Source of the DNA: Prochlorococcus sp. HOT208_60m_808G21
GTDB taxonomy: Bacteria > Cyanobacteriota > Cyanobacteriia > PCC-6307 > Cyanobiaceae
DNA: 50,671 nt
NCBI GenBank assembly: GCA_002026015.1
Contig: MWOY01000194.1
Coordinates: 1-50,671 of the forward strand
Reading direction: 5' to 3'
The translations under genes and the position numbers were made by a program. Positions 1 through 10,172 of the stretch are shown here, one piece after another. The number at the start of each line of letters is the position of its first letter. Positions within the stretch are counted from its first letter, which is position 1. The notes under the pieces were generated by a model. The model was not told the origin of the DNA and did no database searches. It worked only from the letters and a program-made list of their open reading frames with translations.

Positions 1-120
1 ATTTCTGTTAACTATAGAGTAGTCAAAAATATGGATGATAATAATTTAAAAAAAGATCGAAATTATTCAAATAATCCCGATAATAAAGATGACTGGGATA
101 ATGGTAATAATGATTGGTAG
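1..120 (+). CDS. C-terminal tail of an unidentified protein (partial, 5' end outside window)
   Basis: Frame 1 is open from the first base to a TAG at 118-120, giving 39 residues. The tail is very rich in Asn and Asp and ends DDWDNGNNDW, a low-complexity acidic C-terminus. The rest of the gene lies upstream of the window, so no family can be assigned. It runs in the same direction as the DUF2996 gene, 63 bases downstream. Confidence 0.6.
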   Translation: MSVNYRVVKNMDDNNLKKDRNYSNNPDNKDDWDNGNNDW

Positions 121-158
121 AAAAATAGATTATTTAAATAAAAAATGATTTTTTAATT

Positions 159-164
159 TATAAT
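159..164 (+). promoter_or_regulatory. possible -10 box for the DUF2996 gene
   Basis: A perfect TATAAT lies 19 bases before the ATG at 184, which would give a leader of roughly a dozen bases. No convincing -35 element is visible at 17-base spacing. In such AT-rich DNA the match alone is weak evidence. Confidence 0.3.
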
Positions 165-183
165 GTGAAAAAAAGTTTTTCTT

Positions 184-762
184 ATGGAAGAAAATTTAGA
201 CATAAATAATAATGCTAATAATGAAAAATCTGACAACACTACTAAATCAGACTCTGAAGAAATAAAAGAACCTAGTTCAGAAAAAGATATCAATACGATT
301 TTAAATAATGGCAATTCTCAAAGTAATACTGTTTCAAAAGTCAATTTAAAAAATGAAATTGACACTCCTGTCAACCCTATCACTAAACCAAAAAAAGAAC
401 TTCCAATTGAGAAGAAGCCTTTCCAAGAGTTTATCAACATTCATCTAATTCCTGCTCTTATAGAGGAAATTAATCTAAGAGGATTAAAAGTAAACAAAAT
501 TAATCTCACAAACACTAATAGACCTATTGCTGGAGATAAATGTTGGGTGATAAATTGTGAAATTAAAGATACATGTAACTTTTGGTTATCCTTTGAGAAA
601 GAAGACATTAGTTCATTAAAAAGTATTTCTTTATCTAAACCAAATCAGAAACCTAGCATTATTGAATCATTCCTTATTGATGAGAAACGAATAACCCTCA
701 AATTAATTATTTCAAGAGTATTGCAGAGATTAAATGGACAAAAATTGATAGGAGTTAATTAA
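184..762 (+). CDS. DUF2996 family protein
   Basis: A 192-residue protein. The first ~75 residues are a disordered, polar segment rich in Asn, Ser, Glu and Lys. A folded part follows from about residue 80 (PFQEFINIHLIPALIEEINL) to the end and resembles the DUF2996 family, which is found in cyanobacteria and chloroplast-bearing lineages. The function of the family is not established here. The N-terminal tail is longer than the folded core needs and looks intrinsically disordered. It lies 79 bases upstream of acsF in the same direction, but the gap is large enough for acsF to have its own promoter. The family call rests on recognising the C-terminal pattern and was not searched. Confidence 0.7.
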   Translation: MEENLDINNNANNEKSDNTTKSDSEEIKEPSSEKDINTILNNGNSQSNTVSKVNLKNEIDTPVNPITKPKKELPIEKKPFQEFINIHLIPALIEEINLRGLKVNKINLTNTNRPIAGDKCWVINCEIKDTCNFWLSFEKEDISSLKSISLSKPNQKPSIIESFLIDEKRITLKLIISRVLQRLNGQKLIGVN

Positions 763-841
763 AGAAAGAATAACACCAAGTTAACTTTTCCCTCGAAAAT
801 ACTAATAATGGTAAATAATAGTATTAATAAAACAGTTAAAG

Positions 842-2014
842 ATGTCTCAATCAACTATTGAATCTACAAATAAAAAAGAAATAAATAGAGGAAAAGCCCC
901 AGCAAAGGAAACAATTTTGTCTCCAAGGTTTTACACAACAGACTTTGAGGCAATGGAAAATATGGATTTATCAATAAATGAGGAAGAATTAGAAGCGATA
1001 TGTGAGGAATTTAGGAAAGACTACAATAGGCACCATTTTGTAAGAAATAGTGAATTTGAAGGAGCTGCTGAAAAATTAGATCCTGAGACGAGAGAACTTT
1101 TTGTTGATTTTCTGGAAGGGAGCTGTACATCAGAATTTTCAGGTTTTTTACTTTATAAGGAGCTAAGCAAAAGGATTAAAGACAAAAACCCTCTTCTTGC
1201 TGAATGTTTTGCACATATGGCCAGAGACGAAGCTAGACATGCAGGTTTCTTGAATAAATCCATGAGTGATTTTGGATTACAGTTAGATTTAGGTTTTTTA
1301 ACAGCAAATAAAGACTATACCTATTTTCCACCAAGAAGTATTTTTTATGCCACTTATTTATCTGAAAAAATTGGCTATTGGAGATACATCGCAATATATA
1401 AGCATCTTGAAAAAAATCCAGATAGCAAGATTTTTCCACTATTTAATTACTTTGAGAATTGGTGTCAAGATGAAAATAGACATGGGGATTTCTTTGATGC
1501 ACTGATGAAAGCACAGCCACGTACTGTTAAATCTTTAAGTCAAAAAATTACCATTGGTGGCACTACCTTTACAAACCCACTATTTGACTACTTCCACAGA
1601 TTTAGATATTTTTTGAACAATCTTCCATTAACATCTAGGCTATGGTCAAGATTCTTTCTACTAGCTGTTTTTGCAACTATGTATGCAAGGGATTTGGGAA
1701 TTAAAAAAGATTTCTATAGTTCATTAGGTTTAGACGCCAAAGATTACGACCAGTTTGTTATAAATAAAACGAATGAAACTGCAGCTAGAGTTTTTCCTGT
1801 AGTAATGGACGTTTATGATAAATCTTTTTATGGAAGATTAGATAAAATAGTAGAGAATAATAAGGTTCTTTCCGATATTGCAAGCAGTAGTGGAAATAAA
1901 GTATCAAAAATTTTTAAAAAATTACCTAAATATTTATCAAACGGTTACCAGTTATTAAGACTATACTTATTAAAACCTCTTGATAGCAAAGATTTCCAAC
2001 CTTCGATTAGATAA
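842..2014 (+). CDS. acsF: Mg-protoporphyrin IX monomethyl ester oxidative cyclase (aerobic)
   Basis: The 390-residue product is the di-iron subunit of the aerobic cyclase, which forms the isocyclic (fifth) ring of chlorophyll and converts Mg-protoporphyrin IX monomethyl ester to divinyl protochlorophyllide using O2. Carboxylate-bridged di-iron ligand motifs are visible: a Glu in TSEFSGF near residue 98, RDEARHAG near 128-135 and [10 protein letters not shown] near 211-220 (two ExxH-type motifs). The length is typical of the cyanobacterial family. The second chlorophyll gene here, chlH, lies 13 kb away, so there is no chl operon. Other names are chlE and cycI. Downstream tldD starts 31 bases after the stop, so co-transcription is possible. 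Confidence 0.95.
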   Translation: MSQSTIESTNKKEINRGKAPAKETILSPRFYTTDFEAMENMDLSINEEELEAICEEFRKDYNRHHFVRNSEFEGAAEKLDPETRELFVDFLEGSCTSEFSGFLLYKELSKRIKDKNPLLAECFAHMARDEARHAGFLNKSMSDFGLQLDLGFLTANKDYTYFPPRSIFYATYLSEKIGYWRYIAIYKHLEKNPDSKIFPLFNYFENWCQDENRHGDFFDALMKAQPRTVKSLSQKITIGGTTFTNPLFDYFHRFRYFLNNLPLTSRLWSRFFLLAVFATMYARDLGIKKDFYSSLGLDAKDYDQFVINKTNETAARVFPVVMDVYDKSFYGRLDKIVENNKVLSDIASSSGNKVSKIFKKLPKYLSNGYQLLRLYLLKPLDSKDFQPSIR

Positions 2015-2045
2015 TCTTTTATACAGAGAAGATTTATAGACTCAA

Positions 2046-3470
2046 ATGCTTTCGTCACAAATCAAATCAAATGAAATAGTTTTTGGTAGCTGCAATAAAG
2101 ATTTATTAGAAGAAATAATTTTCTACGGTATTGGACTTGGAGCTGATTTTGTAGAAATATTTATAGAGAATACTGACAACTCAAGTGTGCTAGCTGAAGA
2201 GGATTTTATTACAAGTGTAAGTCCATCATTTGGAAAGGGTGCTGGTATTAGAATATTCAAAGAGAAAAAGGATGGATTTGTAAGTACAAATGATTTAACA
2301 AAGCATGGCTTGATGAGATCGGTAACTCAGGCTATCGAGATGTTAGACATTACAGACAACAAAAAAAGAGAAGTATTTAACGGTTTAAATAAACATAGGG
2401 ACTATAGTTTGTACAAGAAAAAATGGATTAATGAAGTACCATCGATTCATGAGATAAGTGAAAAACTATTAGTCAGCACAAAGTCTCTAAAAAAAAATAA
2501 TAAAATAATCACTAGAAAAGGTAGTTACTCAAGAAATCTGCAAGAAGTAATTATAGCCTCCAGCGACGGAACCTATGTCTCAGATATTAGGTTACATCAA
2601 ACAGTTGGACTAAATGTGATTGCTAGTGACGCCCAATATAGATCTAGTGGAAGTAGAAGATTTGGATCATCAGGAATGCCTAATGAATTCAGATTATGGG
2701 ATCACGAAAAAGCAGCTAATGAAGTGTTTGAGAGCTCTATGAACATGTTGTATGCGGATTATGTCGATGCTGGGCAAATGCCTGTTGTATTAGCTAATAA
2801 ATTTGGTGGCGTTATATTCCACGAAGCCTGCGGTCATTTACTTGAAACTACTCAAATAGAAAGAGGAACAACACCATTTGAAAATAAATTGAATGAAAAA
2901 ATTGCACATGAATCTGTAACAGCAATAGATGAAGGGATATCAGAAGGATCCTTTGGTTCATTATCAGTAGATGATGAAGGTATGGAACCCGAAAAATCAG
3001 TTCTTATAAAAGATGGAATTTTAAAAAAATTCATATCCGACAGGGCAGGTGAATTAAGAACTGGTCATAAAAGAACAGGAAGTGGAAGAAGACAAAATTA
3101 TTCTTTTGCTGCAGCTTCAAGAATGAGAAATACTTTTATAACTAAAGGTGATTACTCCAAAGAAGATCTAATAAATAGTATTAGCGATGGTCTTTACTGC
3201 AAATCAATGGGTGGAGGCAGTGTAGGTGCCACAGGACAATTTAATTTTGCGGTAGAAGAAGGTTATCTAATTAAAAATGGTAAATTAACTAATCCAGTTA
3301 AGGGAGCAACTTTGATTGGTGAGGCTAAAGAAGTAATGCCAAAAATATCAATGTGCGGAAATGATCTTGAATTAGCACCAGGATTTTGTGGATCCATCAG
3401 TGGAAGTGTCAATGTAACTGTTGGCCAACCTCATATTAAAGTTGATTCAATTACTGTTGGTGGAAGATAG
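2046..3470 (+). CDS. tldD: TldD metalloprotease subunit
   Basis: A 474-residue protein of the TldD/PmbA (peptidase U62) family. TldD carries the zinc-binding HExxxH motif, seen as HEACGH near residues 258-263, followed by the Gly-rich segment GGGSVGATGQFNFAVEEG that is typical of the family. TldD and TldE form a heterodimer that unfolds and trims peptides; in enterobacteria it matures microcin B17 and helps degrade CcdA. Its substrate in cyanobacteria is unknown. The tldE gene follows after only 3 bases, so the two subunits are clearly co-translated. No modified-peptide biosynthesis genes are visible nearby. Confidence 0.93.
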   Translation: MLSSQIKSNEIVFGSCNKDLLEEIIFYGIGLGADFVEIFIENTDNSSVLAEEDFITSVSPSFGKGAGIRIFKEKKDGFVSTNDLTKHGLMRSVTQAIEMLDITDNKKREVFNGLNKHRDYSLYKKKWINEVPSIHEISEKLLVSTKSLKKNNKIITRKGSYSRNLQEVIIASSDGTYVSDIRLHQTVGLNVIASDAQYRSSGSRRFGSSGMPNEFRLWDHEKAANEVFESSMNMLYADYVDAGQMPVVLANKFGGVIFHEACGHLLETTQIERGTTPFENKLNEKIAHESVTAIDEGISEGSFGSLSVDDEGMEPEKSVLIKDGILKKFISDRAGELRTGHKRTGSGRRQNYSFAAASRMRNTFITKGDYSKEDLINSISDGLYCKSMGGGSVGATGQFNFAVEEGYLIKNGKLTNPVKGATLIGEAKEVMPKISMCGNDLELAPGFCGSISGSVNVTVGQPHIKVDSITVGGR

Positions 3471-3473
3471 GAT

Positions 3474-4826
3474 ATGAATCCAAGAGAAATTACTACTCAA
3501 ATCTCTGATGCTGCAGATTCTCTAAATCTAAAGAAATGGGATTACGGTGCAAGCTTTTCTAATGATTACTCTGTTCAAGTTGATAAAGGAGAGGCTAAAC
3601 AACTTAAGGCATCACAAAAGCAAATTTTAACTTTAAGAGTTTGGAATCAATCTAATCTAGTTGGCATTACTACAACAAGTGATATCAGTGAATCTGGTAT
3701 TAAAAAGGCTCTTAAACAAGCAAATATAGCTTCTGATTTCGGGAATAAGAATGAAAGTACAGAATTTTCGCCATTAGCGAAGGATCCTATTAAAGTTACT
3801 GAAATTAAAAAAAGAAGTCCTGTTGGAATAAAAAAATTACTTAATCTTTTAAGAGAAGCGGAAGTAAAACTAATAGAAAGTCATAAATCCATAAAATCTG
3901 TTCCATATAATGGTTTATCTGAGAGTTTCTTTGAGAGAGTTTATGCAAATAGTGATGGTGCTTTTCGGAGTTATACCAAAAGTCAAGCTGCCCTTTATTT
4001 ATATGCAAGAGCAGAAGAAAAAAATAAGAAACCTCGTAGCTCAGGTTCTGTAAAACTTGGATATGGAGTTGAAGATATAGATATAGAGTCGTGTATTAAA
4101 GACGCTTCTAATAAAACAATTTCTCATTTAAATTATTCATCTATTGAAACTGATAAATATTTAATATGTTTTTCCCCAGAGTCTTTTTTAACGATCATTA
4201 ATGCCTTTAGTTCAATGTTTAATGCTAGAAGCATTTTAGATGGAGTTAGCTTATCTAATAAAAATTCTATTGGAGAGAAGCTATCTACAGAAGCACTCAA
4301 TATTTATGATGATGGTCTTCACGAAAAGAATATTTCTTCATCACCATTTGATGGAGAAGGCACTCCCACCAAAAGACTATGTTTAATTAACAAAGGGAGA
4401 ATTGAAAATTTTATACATTCTGAATCAACTGCAAGAATATTTAAAACAATCCCCACTGGCCACGCTGGACTAGGATCAAAAGTTTCAGTATCTCCTGATT
4501 GGATAGTAGTTGAGAAATCAGAGGAAAACTCTGATCTAAAAACAACATTAGATCATTCTTCCTATAAGGGAGAATTTGTTTACATTGAAGAATTAAATGC
4601 AATCCATGCAGGTGTCAGAGCAAGTCAAGGTTCATTCTCTCTTCCATTTGATGGTTGGCTCTATAAAAATGGTAAAAAAATCTCAATAGACTCTGCCACT
4701 GTAGCGGGAGATATAAAATATGTGTTGAAAAATATAGTAAATATTGAATCAAGCCAGGAGGTAACAACAAGTGGGATTTCTCCACATATATGGGTAGATG
4801 AATTATCAATAACTGGTGACGCGTGA
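3474..4826 (+). CDS. tldE: TldE/PmbA metalloprotease partner subunit
   Basis: A 450-residue paralogue of the upstream protein that belongs to the PmbA/TldE branch: same fold, but no HExxxH zinc motif, as expected for the non-catalytic partner. Recognisable family signatures include DGEGTPTKRLCLINKGRIENF and the C-terminal SITGDA end. It begins 3 bases after tldD, and its last codons overlap the GTG start of fmt by four bases (GTGA), which indicates translational coupling of three genes. The pmbA name is equally used. Confidence 0.9.
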   Translation: MNPREITTQISDAADSLNLKKWDYGASFSNDYSVQVDKGEAKQLKASQKQILTLRVWNQSNLVGITTTSDISESGIKKALKQANIASDFGNKNESTEFSPLAKDPIKVTEIKKRSPVGIKKLLNLLREAEVKLIESHKSIKSVPYNGLSESFFERVYANSDGAFRSYTKSQAALYLYARAEEKNKKPRSSGSVKLGYGVEDIDIESCIKDASNKTISHLNYSSIETDKYLICFSPESFLTIINAFSSMFNARSILDGVSLSNKNSIGEKLSTEALNIYDDGLHEKNISSSPFDGEGTPTKRLCLINKGRIENFIHSESTARIFKTIPTGHAGLGSKVSVSPDWIVVEKSEENSDLKTTLDHSSYKGEFVYIEELNAIHAGVRASQGSFSLPFDGWLYKNGKKISIDSATVAGDIKYVLKNIVNIESSQEVTTSGISPHIWVDELSITGDA

Positions 4827-5809
4827 GGATTGTATTCTGGGGAACACCTGAATATTCAATTGCGAGCCTTGATATTTTTATTAAATCTAAGCACAAGGTA
4901 ATTGCAGTTGTTAGCCAACCGGACAAGAAAAGATCTAGGGGAAACAAATTAAATTCCTCACCTGTTAAAAGCATTGCTGAGAAAGAATCTATAAAAATTT
5001 ATACTCCAGCAAAAATCAAGGGTAATATACATTTTATAAATGAACTAAAATCACTATCTTGTGATTTATTTATTGTTATAGCTTACGGGAAAATTTTACC
5101 CAAAGAGATATTGGAAATCCCAAAATTTGGTTGTTGGAACGCACATGCTTCATTACTTCCAAGATGGCGAGGTGCTGCCCCAATCCAATGGTCCCTAATA
5201 AAAGGCGACAAATTTACTGGTGTAGGAATTATGAAAATGAATGAGGAGTTAGATACTGGCGACATATTATTGGAAGAAAAAATTAAAATCGATAATGACG
5301 ATAATTTAAATACACTATCTAAAAAACTTAGTATTTTATCAGCAAAATTATTTACAGATGCTACATCACTACTCGAAGAAAATATTAACAAAAATACTAA
5401 ACCTCAATTAACAAAACAAAATACCCTTGGAAGAGAAATCACTTACGCAAGAATGATTGAAAAATCAGACTTTAAAGTTGATTGGGGTAATGAGGCAAAT
5501 AAAATTTCTCAAAAAATAAAAGCATTATACCCACGAGCAAATACAACTTTTAGAGGTAAGAACCTTAAAATACTTAAAATCAATGTTTTGAGTAGTGCTG
5601 AAATTAAAAATGAAAAATACCTTCTTATTAGCAATTATTCAAGACCAGGTACTATTCTTGCTGTAATAGAAAATGAAGGAATAATAATCTCAACAAAAAC
5701 TGATCCGATTATTTTGTTAGAAGCAAAAATTGAAGGCAAAAACATTTCTAGCCAAAAGCGATTGATACAACAGTTAAAGCCATCGGTAGGTGAATATCTC
5801 TCAGATTAA
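4823..5809 (+). CDS. fmt: methionyl-tRNA formyltransferase
   Basis: The 328-residue enzyme transfers a formyl group from 10-formyl-THF to the amino group of initiator Met-tRNA. The N-terminal Rossmann-type formyltransferase domain starts MRIVFWGTPEYS and contains the catalytic Asn-x-His segment NAHASLLPRWRGAAPIQW near residues 105-122. A C-terminal OB-fold tRNA-binding domain follows from about residue 205. The start is GTG, overlapping the tldE stop by four bases; no better in-frame start exists because conserved sequence begins immediately. The gene ends tail-to-tail with the TerC-family gene, with a four-base overlap. Its substrate tRNA, tRNA-fMet, is encoded at 28633. Confidence 0.95.
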   Translation: MRIVFWGTPEYSIASLDIFIKSKHKVIAVVSQPDKKRSRGNKLNSSPVKSIAEKESIKIYTPAKIKGNIHFINELKSLSCDLFIVIAYGKILPKEILEIPKFGCWNAHASLLPRWRGAAPIQWSLIKGDKFTGVGIMKMNEELDTGDILLEEKIKIDNDDNLNTLSKKLSILSAKLFTDATSLLEENINKNTKPQLTKQNTLGREITYARMIEKSDFKVDWGNEANKISQKIKALYPRANTTFRGKNLKILKINVLSSAEIKNEKYLLISNYSRPGTILAVIENEGIIISTKTDPIILLEAKIEGKNISSQKRLIQQLKPSVGEYLSD

Positions 5810-6519
5810 GTTTTAGATTCTTTTTTAGAGAATCCCCAAATGAAAGCAAAAAGAATCAAAATATAAAAATAAAAGTCTGGAAGAATAGATTCTTTAATTA
5901 ATGTATTTAGTAAAAGTTTAATCCCAACAATTAAAATTGCTATGTAACCTGCTTTTTCTAATCGAGAAAATATATCCAGAAGTTTTAGAAAAATCCCTGA
6001 TGTAAATCTTAAGGCTAATACTCCAATTACTGCTCCAAATATAATTAATATGTATTGATCGCTTATAGCTACTGCAGTAGTGATACTGTCTATAGAAAAT
6101 GCAAAATCAGTAATTGAAAGAAGCGCTACAACCCTTAAGAACCTAAAATTATTATTATTACTGTCCGTCCCATTTTCAGAGTTTTCTATATCTGAATTTA
6201 AAAAAACATTAGAGAGGAATAAGTATATTAAATAAAAACCAGCAAAAACCCTAATAAGAATAAACCTTAGAAGAACGTTAGATAATATTATGAGAATAAT
6301 TCTGAATAATAAAGATATCGCTATACCAATATTTAAGGCTCTTCTCCTTAATTCTGAACTGTCGAGTGATTTAGTAAGAGAAGCTAGTGCGACAGCATTA
6401 TCTGCCGATAATAATAATTCTAGAGCAATTAATATTGGTAAAAGTGTAAAGATTTCGTACCAACTGTCTACCTGATCTAGTGTGGGTATAAAGGAATTTA
6501 TTGCGGCTGAATCCATCAA
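5806..6519 (-). CDS. TerC family integral membrane protein
   Basis: The 237-residue protein has about seven predicted membrane helices and the TerC family pattern: acidic residues inside helices, as in ELLLSADNAVALA near the N-terminus and ITDFAFSIDSITTAVAIS in the middle. Related proteins include Alx (Mn export) and the plant/cyanobacterial thylakoid TerC homologues that help insert thylakoid membrane proteins. Which role applies here cannot be read from the sequence. It is transcribed divergently from mfd across a 71-base gap, which is too short for the Mn riboswitch (yybP-ykoY) that precedes some TerC genes. Its stop overlaps the fmt stop region. Confidence 0.85.
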   Translation of the reverse strand: MMDSAAINSFIPTLDQVDSWYEIFTLLPILIALELLLSADNAVALASLTKSLDSSELRRRALNIGIAISLLFRIILIILSNVLLRFILIRVFAGFYLIYLFLSNVFLNSDIENSENGTDSNNNNFRFLRVVALLSITDFAFSIDSITTAVAISDQYILIIFGAVIGVLALRFTSGIFLKLLDIFSRLEKAGYIAILIVGIKLLLNTLIKESILPDFYFYILILFAFIWGFSKKESKT

Positions 6520-6525
6520 ATATAA

Positions 6526-6554
6526 TTCACAATCACTATAAAATCTAATATAAT
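6526..6554 (+). promoter_or_regulatory. likely mfd promoter (-35 TTCACA, -10 TATAAT)
   Basis: TTCACA at 6526-6531 and TATAAT at 6549-6554 are separated by exactly 17 bases, the optimal sigma-70-type spacing. The predicted start site near 6561 leaves a leader of about 30 bases before the mfd ATG. It lies in the divergent terC-mfd spacer. Position and spacing make it one of the better promoter matches in the window. Confidence 0.5.
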
Positions 6555-6590
6555 ATACCGGATATTTGTAATCAAGATTGATAACTATAA

Positions 6591-9500
6591 ATGAGTTTAA
6601 ATACTTTAGTTAATTATATTTCGAACTCACAAATTACTTCTGAATTAATAAAAAGAATTTCAAAAAATAATGAATTAAATATTGTTGGTTCAAGTAGATA
6701 TGCAAAATCAATAATATTAGATAGCATCGCAAAAAAAGAGGAAAAAAATATATTATTAATTTGTCCTAATGTAGAAATTGCCTACAAATGGATTGGTTAT
6801 TTCGAAAGTATAAATGATAAAGCAGTTTTATATTATCCTCCAACAGAACATCTACCATACTCATCAATTAATAAATCCAAAGAAATTGAATTTAGTCAGC
6901 TTACTGTTTTATCCAAATTAATAAAAAAAGAGAAAAATGAGCTTAATATTGTTATATCAACTGAGAGATCACTACAACCTCATCTAATAAATAAAAACCT
7001 ATTAATTGAAAACAAGTTAGATTTGCAAAAAGGGGTTCAAATCGAGATTCAAGAATTAGCAAATAAACTTACTTTGCTGGGTTATACGAAGGATAATGTA
7101 ACTTCAACAGAAGGATTCTGGAGTAGAAGAGGGGAAATAATAGATATTTATCCTGTCAATAATGAGTTACCTATAAGATTAGAATTTTTTGATAATGTAA
7201 TAGAAAAAATAAGAGAATATGATCCCCATACACAGAAAACATTAGAAAGTATAAATAATATTGAAATAATACAGGCTGGATTTGATTTGCTAATAAAAGA
7301 TAAGTTAAATAATTTATCTAAGAACAATCTTTTTAATTCAGAAGATATAAATAAAAATAATCTTGATCGTTATTTAGGAATAATTGAAGAACAACCCTCA
7401 AACATAATAGATTTTATAAATAGGGAAACAATTCTTGTAATTGATGAATTAGAAGATTGTAAGAAATTTGCAAATAATTGGTATCTAGATTCAGAGAGTA
7501 ATTTTGATAATTGTACGCATGAATTAAATGAGAACCTTAAAAATAATGACATTTATTTAGAGGCCAAACCTAATTTGCATTCAAAGTTTGACGAAATATT
7601 AAATTCACTAGGAAATTTTAATTTAATAAAATTTTATGAATTTGAATCTAAAATAAATATTGATAATAGATTTTTGTTAAACGATAAAAGATTAAATTCA
7701 TACTCTAAAAATGTAGGAAAACTATCCAATGATATAAACAAGAATATAAAAAATAATGAAAAAGTATGGATATTATCAGCACAACCATTGAGAACAAGGA
7801 CTTTACTTTTTGAGCACGAATGTAATGCAAACTTCCTAAACAATCCTAATGACATTGATGAAGCATATAAGTCAATTAATAATTCAACTCCTCTAATTTT
7901 AAAAAATAAGAACAATTATGAAATCGAGGGGTTTTATCTTCCGATATGGAAAGTTGTCCTAATAACAGATAAAGAATTATTTTCACAACAATTTCTTTTT
8001 AATAATGTATTCATAAGAAGAAAAAAAAGAAGTATCAATTCAAATATAAATGTAAATAAGATTAGTCCTGGTGATTTTATAGTTCATAAAAATCATGGAA
8101 TAGGAAAATTTTTAAAAATAGAAAAAATAAATATAACTGGAGATTCAAGAGATTATTTAGTCATTCAGTATCAAGATGGGAAGATAAGTGTTGCCGCTGA
8201 TCAACTTGGTAGTGTTAACAGATATAGATCAAGCGGAAAAATAAAGCCGAAAATAAATAAATTAGGAGGGACGGAATGGGAAAAAATAAAAGAAAAAAAT
8301 AAGAAACAAATCAAAAAAGTTGCTGTCGATATTTTAAAACTTTATGCAAAGAGAGAAAAATTAAAGGGTTACATTTACCCAGAAGATGGTCCTTGGCAAG
8401 ATGAATTAGAGGAATCATTCCCTTATCAACCAACACCTGACCAAATTACTGCTGTAGAAGAAATAAAATATGATATGGAAAGCGATAAGCCAATGGACAG
8501 GCTAGTTTGTGGAGATGTAGGATTTGGCAAAACAGAAGTAGCTGTTCGAGCTATTTTTAAGGCTATTACATCAGGCAAACAGGTAATTTTACTAGCACCC
8601 ACAACAATCCTAGCTCAGCAACATTGGAGAACAATAAATAATAGATTTTCACCTTACCCAATAAAAGTATCATTACTCAATAGATTCAAAACCGTTAATG
8701 AAAGAAAGGAAATCTATGCTGGTTTGAAAAATAACAAAATTGATTTAGTTGTAGCAACGCACCAAATTTTAGGAAAAGAAATAGAAATTAAAAACTTAGG
8801 ACTACTAGTAATTGATGAAGAACAAAGATTTGGAGTAAGGCAAAAGGAGAAAATAAAAAAAATCAAAACCAACATAGACGTTTTAACTCTCTCGGCAACT
8901 CCAATTCCGAGAACTCTTTACATGAGCTTATCTGGACTAAGACAAATGAGCTTACTAAATACTCCTCCACCATCAAGAAGATCAATAAAAACATATTTAT
9001 CTGAAATAGATATGGATGTTATAAGAACTGCAATTAATCAAGAACTTGATAGGGGAGGACAAATTTTTTATGTTCTTCCAAGAATTTCTGATATAGATCA
9101 AGCTGTAAACAAATTAAAAAATATGTTCCCCAGCTTAAAATTTATTGTTGCTCATGGGCAAATGAACGAAACGGAGCTAGAAAATGCAATGATTGCTTTT
9201 AATAATGGAGAAGTAGATCTAATGATATGCACAACAATAATTGAAAGTGGATTAGACATCCCTAAAGTAAATACAATCATTATTGAAGATTCTCACAAAT
9301 TTGGCCTTTCACAACTTTATCAACTTAGAGGCAGAGTTGGTAGAAGCGGTGTACAAGCACATGCTTGGTTATTTTATCCAAATATAAATAAAATTAATGA
9401 AGCTGCAAAACAAAGATTGAAAGCGATAAAAGACTTTTCGGAACTAGGTAGTGGATACCAACTTGCAATGAAAGATATGGAAATAAGAGGTGTTGGTAGT

Positions 9501-10100
9501 TTACTAGGAGAAGAACAAAGTGGAAAGGTTAATGCTATTGGATATGATTTATATATAGAAATGCTCCATGAGGCTATTTCAGAAATCAGCGGGCAAGAAA
9601 TACCTGAAGTTAACGACACTCAAATTGATCTGCCAATAAATGCATTTATACCTGCAACATGGATATTAAATAGAGAAGAGAAGCTTGAGGCTTACAAATC
9701 TGCTACTGAATGTTCAAATAATGATGAATTAACTGAATTAGCTACAGACTGGGTAAATAGATATGGAAACTTACCCAAACCTGTTGAGTCCCTAATTATG
9801 ATAATGAGACTAAAATTACTAGCTAAAAAATGTGGTTTTAATAAGATCAAGCTCAAAAAGCCAAACATCTTGATAGAGACAAAATTAAAAAATTCTACTT
9901 TTAAAATGCTTAAAAATTCTTTGGCAAGTAGTGTTCAAAATAAATTTAATTTTAATGAAGGCGAACAATTATCTACTATCACTATAAGGGGTTTAGGTGC
10001 AACTGAAATTCAAAATCAAATTAATCAACTAATATTGTGGTTCGGATCTTTTGAAAAAGAAATAAAGAATTTTGATAAAGATCTTTTTAAAAGAGAATAA
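6591..10100 (+). CDS. mfd: transcription-repair coupling factor
   Basis: The 1169-residue Mfd translocase removes RNA polymerase stalled at DNA lesions and recruits UvrA. In order there are a UvrB-like N-terminal module (to about residue 400), the CarD-like RNA-polymerase-interacting domain (SPGDFIVHKNHGIGKF, near 490-505), the RecG-like SF2 translocase with Walker A GDVGFGKTE (near 641) and the DEEQ box VIDEEQRFG (near 741), helicase motifs V/VI (QLRGRVGRSG, near 916), and a C-terminal D7/TRCF domain. Length and domain order are normal. It lies alone downstream of a good promoter. In a genome exposed to high light it serves UV-damage repair. Confidence 0.97.
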   Translation: MSLNTLVNYISNSQITSELIKRISKNNELNIVGSSRYAKSIILDSIAKKEEKNILLICPNVEIAYKWIGYFESINDKAVLYYPPTEHLPYSSINKSKEIEFSQLTVLSKLIKKEKNELNIVISTERSLQPHLINKNLLIENKLDLQKGVQIEIQELANKLTLLGYTKDNVTSTEGFWSRRGEIIDIYPVNNELPIRLEFFDNVIEKIREYDPHTQKTLESINNIEIIQAGFDLLIKDKLNNLSKNNLFNSEDINKNNLDRYLGIIEEQPSNIIDFINRETILVIDELEDCKKFANNWYLDSESNFDNCTHELNENLKNNDIYLEAKPNLHSKFDEILNSLGNFNLIKFYEFESKINIDNRFLLNDKRLNSYSKNVGKLSNDINKNIKNNEKVWILSAQPLRTRTLLFEHECNANFLNNPNDIDEAYKSINNSTPLILKNKNNYEIEGFYLPIWKVVLITDKELFSQQFLFNNVFIRRKKRSINSNINVNKISPGDFIVHKNHGIGKFLKIEKINITGDSRDYLVIQYQDGKISVAADQLGSVNRYRSSGKIKPKINKLGGTEWEKIKEKNKKQIKKVAVDILKLYAKREKLKGYIYPEDGPWQDELEESFPYQPTPDQITAVEEIKYDMESDKPMDRLVCGDVGFGKTEVAVRAIFKAITSGKQVILLAPTTILAQQHWRTINNRFSPYPIKVSLLNRFKTVNERKEIYAGLKNNKIDLVVATHQILGKEIEIKNLGLLVIDEEQRFGVRQKEKIKKIKTNIDVLTLSATPIPRTLYMSLSGLRQMSLLNTPPPSRRSIKTYLSEIDMDVIRTAINQELDRGGQIFYVLPRISDIDQAVNKLKNMFPSLKFIVAHGQMNETELENAMIAFNNGEVDLMICTTIIESGLDIPKVNTIIIEDSHKFGLSQLYQLRGRVGRSGVQAHAWLFYPNINKINEAAKQRLKAIKDFSELGSGYQLAMKDMEIRGVGSLLGEEQSGKVNAIGYDLYIEMLHEAISEISGQEIPEVNDTQIDLPINAFIPATWILNREEKLEAYKSATECSNNDELTELATDWVNRYGNLPKPVESLIMIMRLKLLAKKCGFNKIKLKKPNILIETKLKNSTFKMLKNSLASSVQNKFNFNEGEQLSTITIRGLGATEIQNQINQLILWFGSFEKEIKNFDKDLFKRE

Positions 10101-10172
10101 ATTATTAAATAATTATTTAAAATCCGCGAAACAGTTTGATTTCGGTTAGCTTTATAAAAATTTATTTATTTT

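Noticed and set aside
1233..1439. Antisense reading frame inside acsF
   Set aside because: It is the complement of a strongly conserved coding region and has no independent features.
6520..6590. A Mn riboswitch (yybP-ykoY) ahead of the TerC-family gene
   Set aside because: The divergent spacer is only 71 bases and already holds the mfd promoter; no conserved riboswitch motif is visible.
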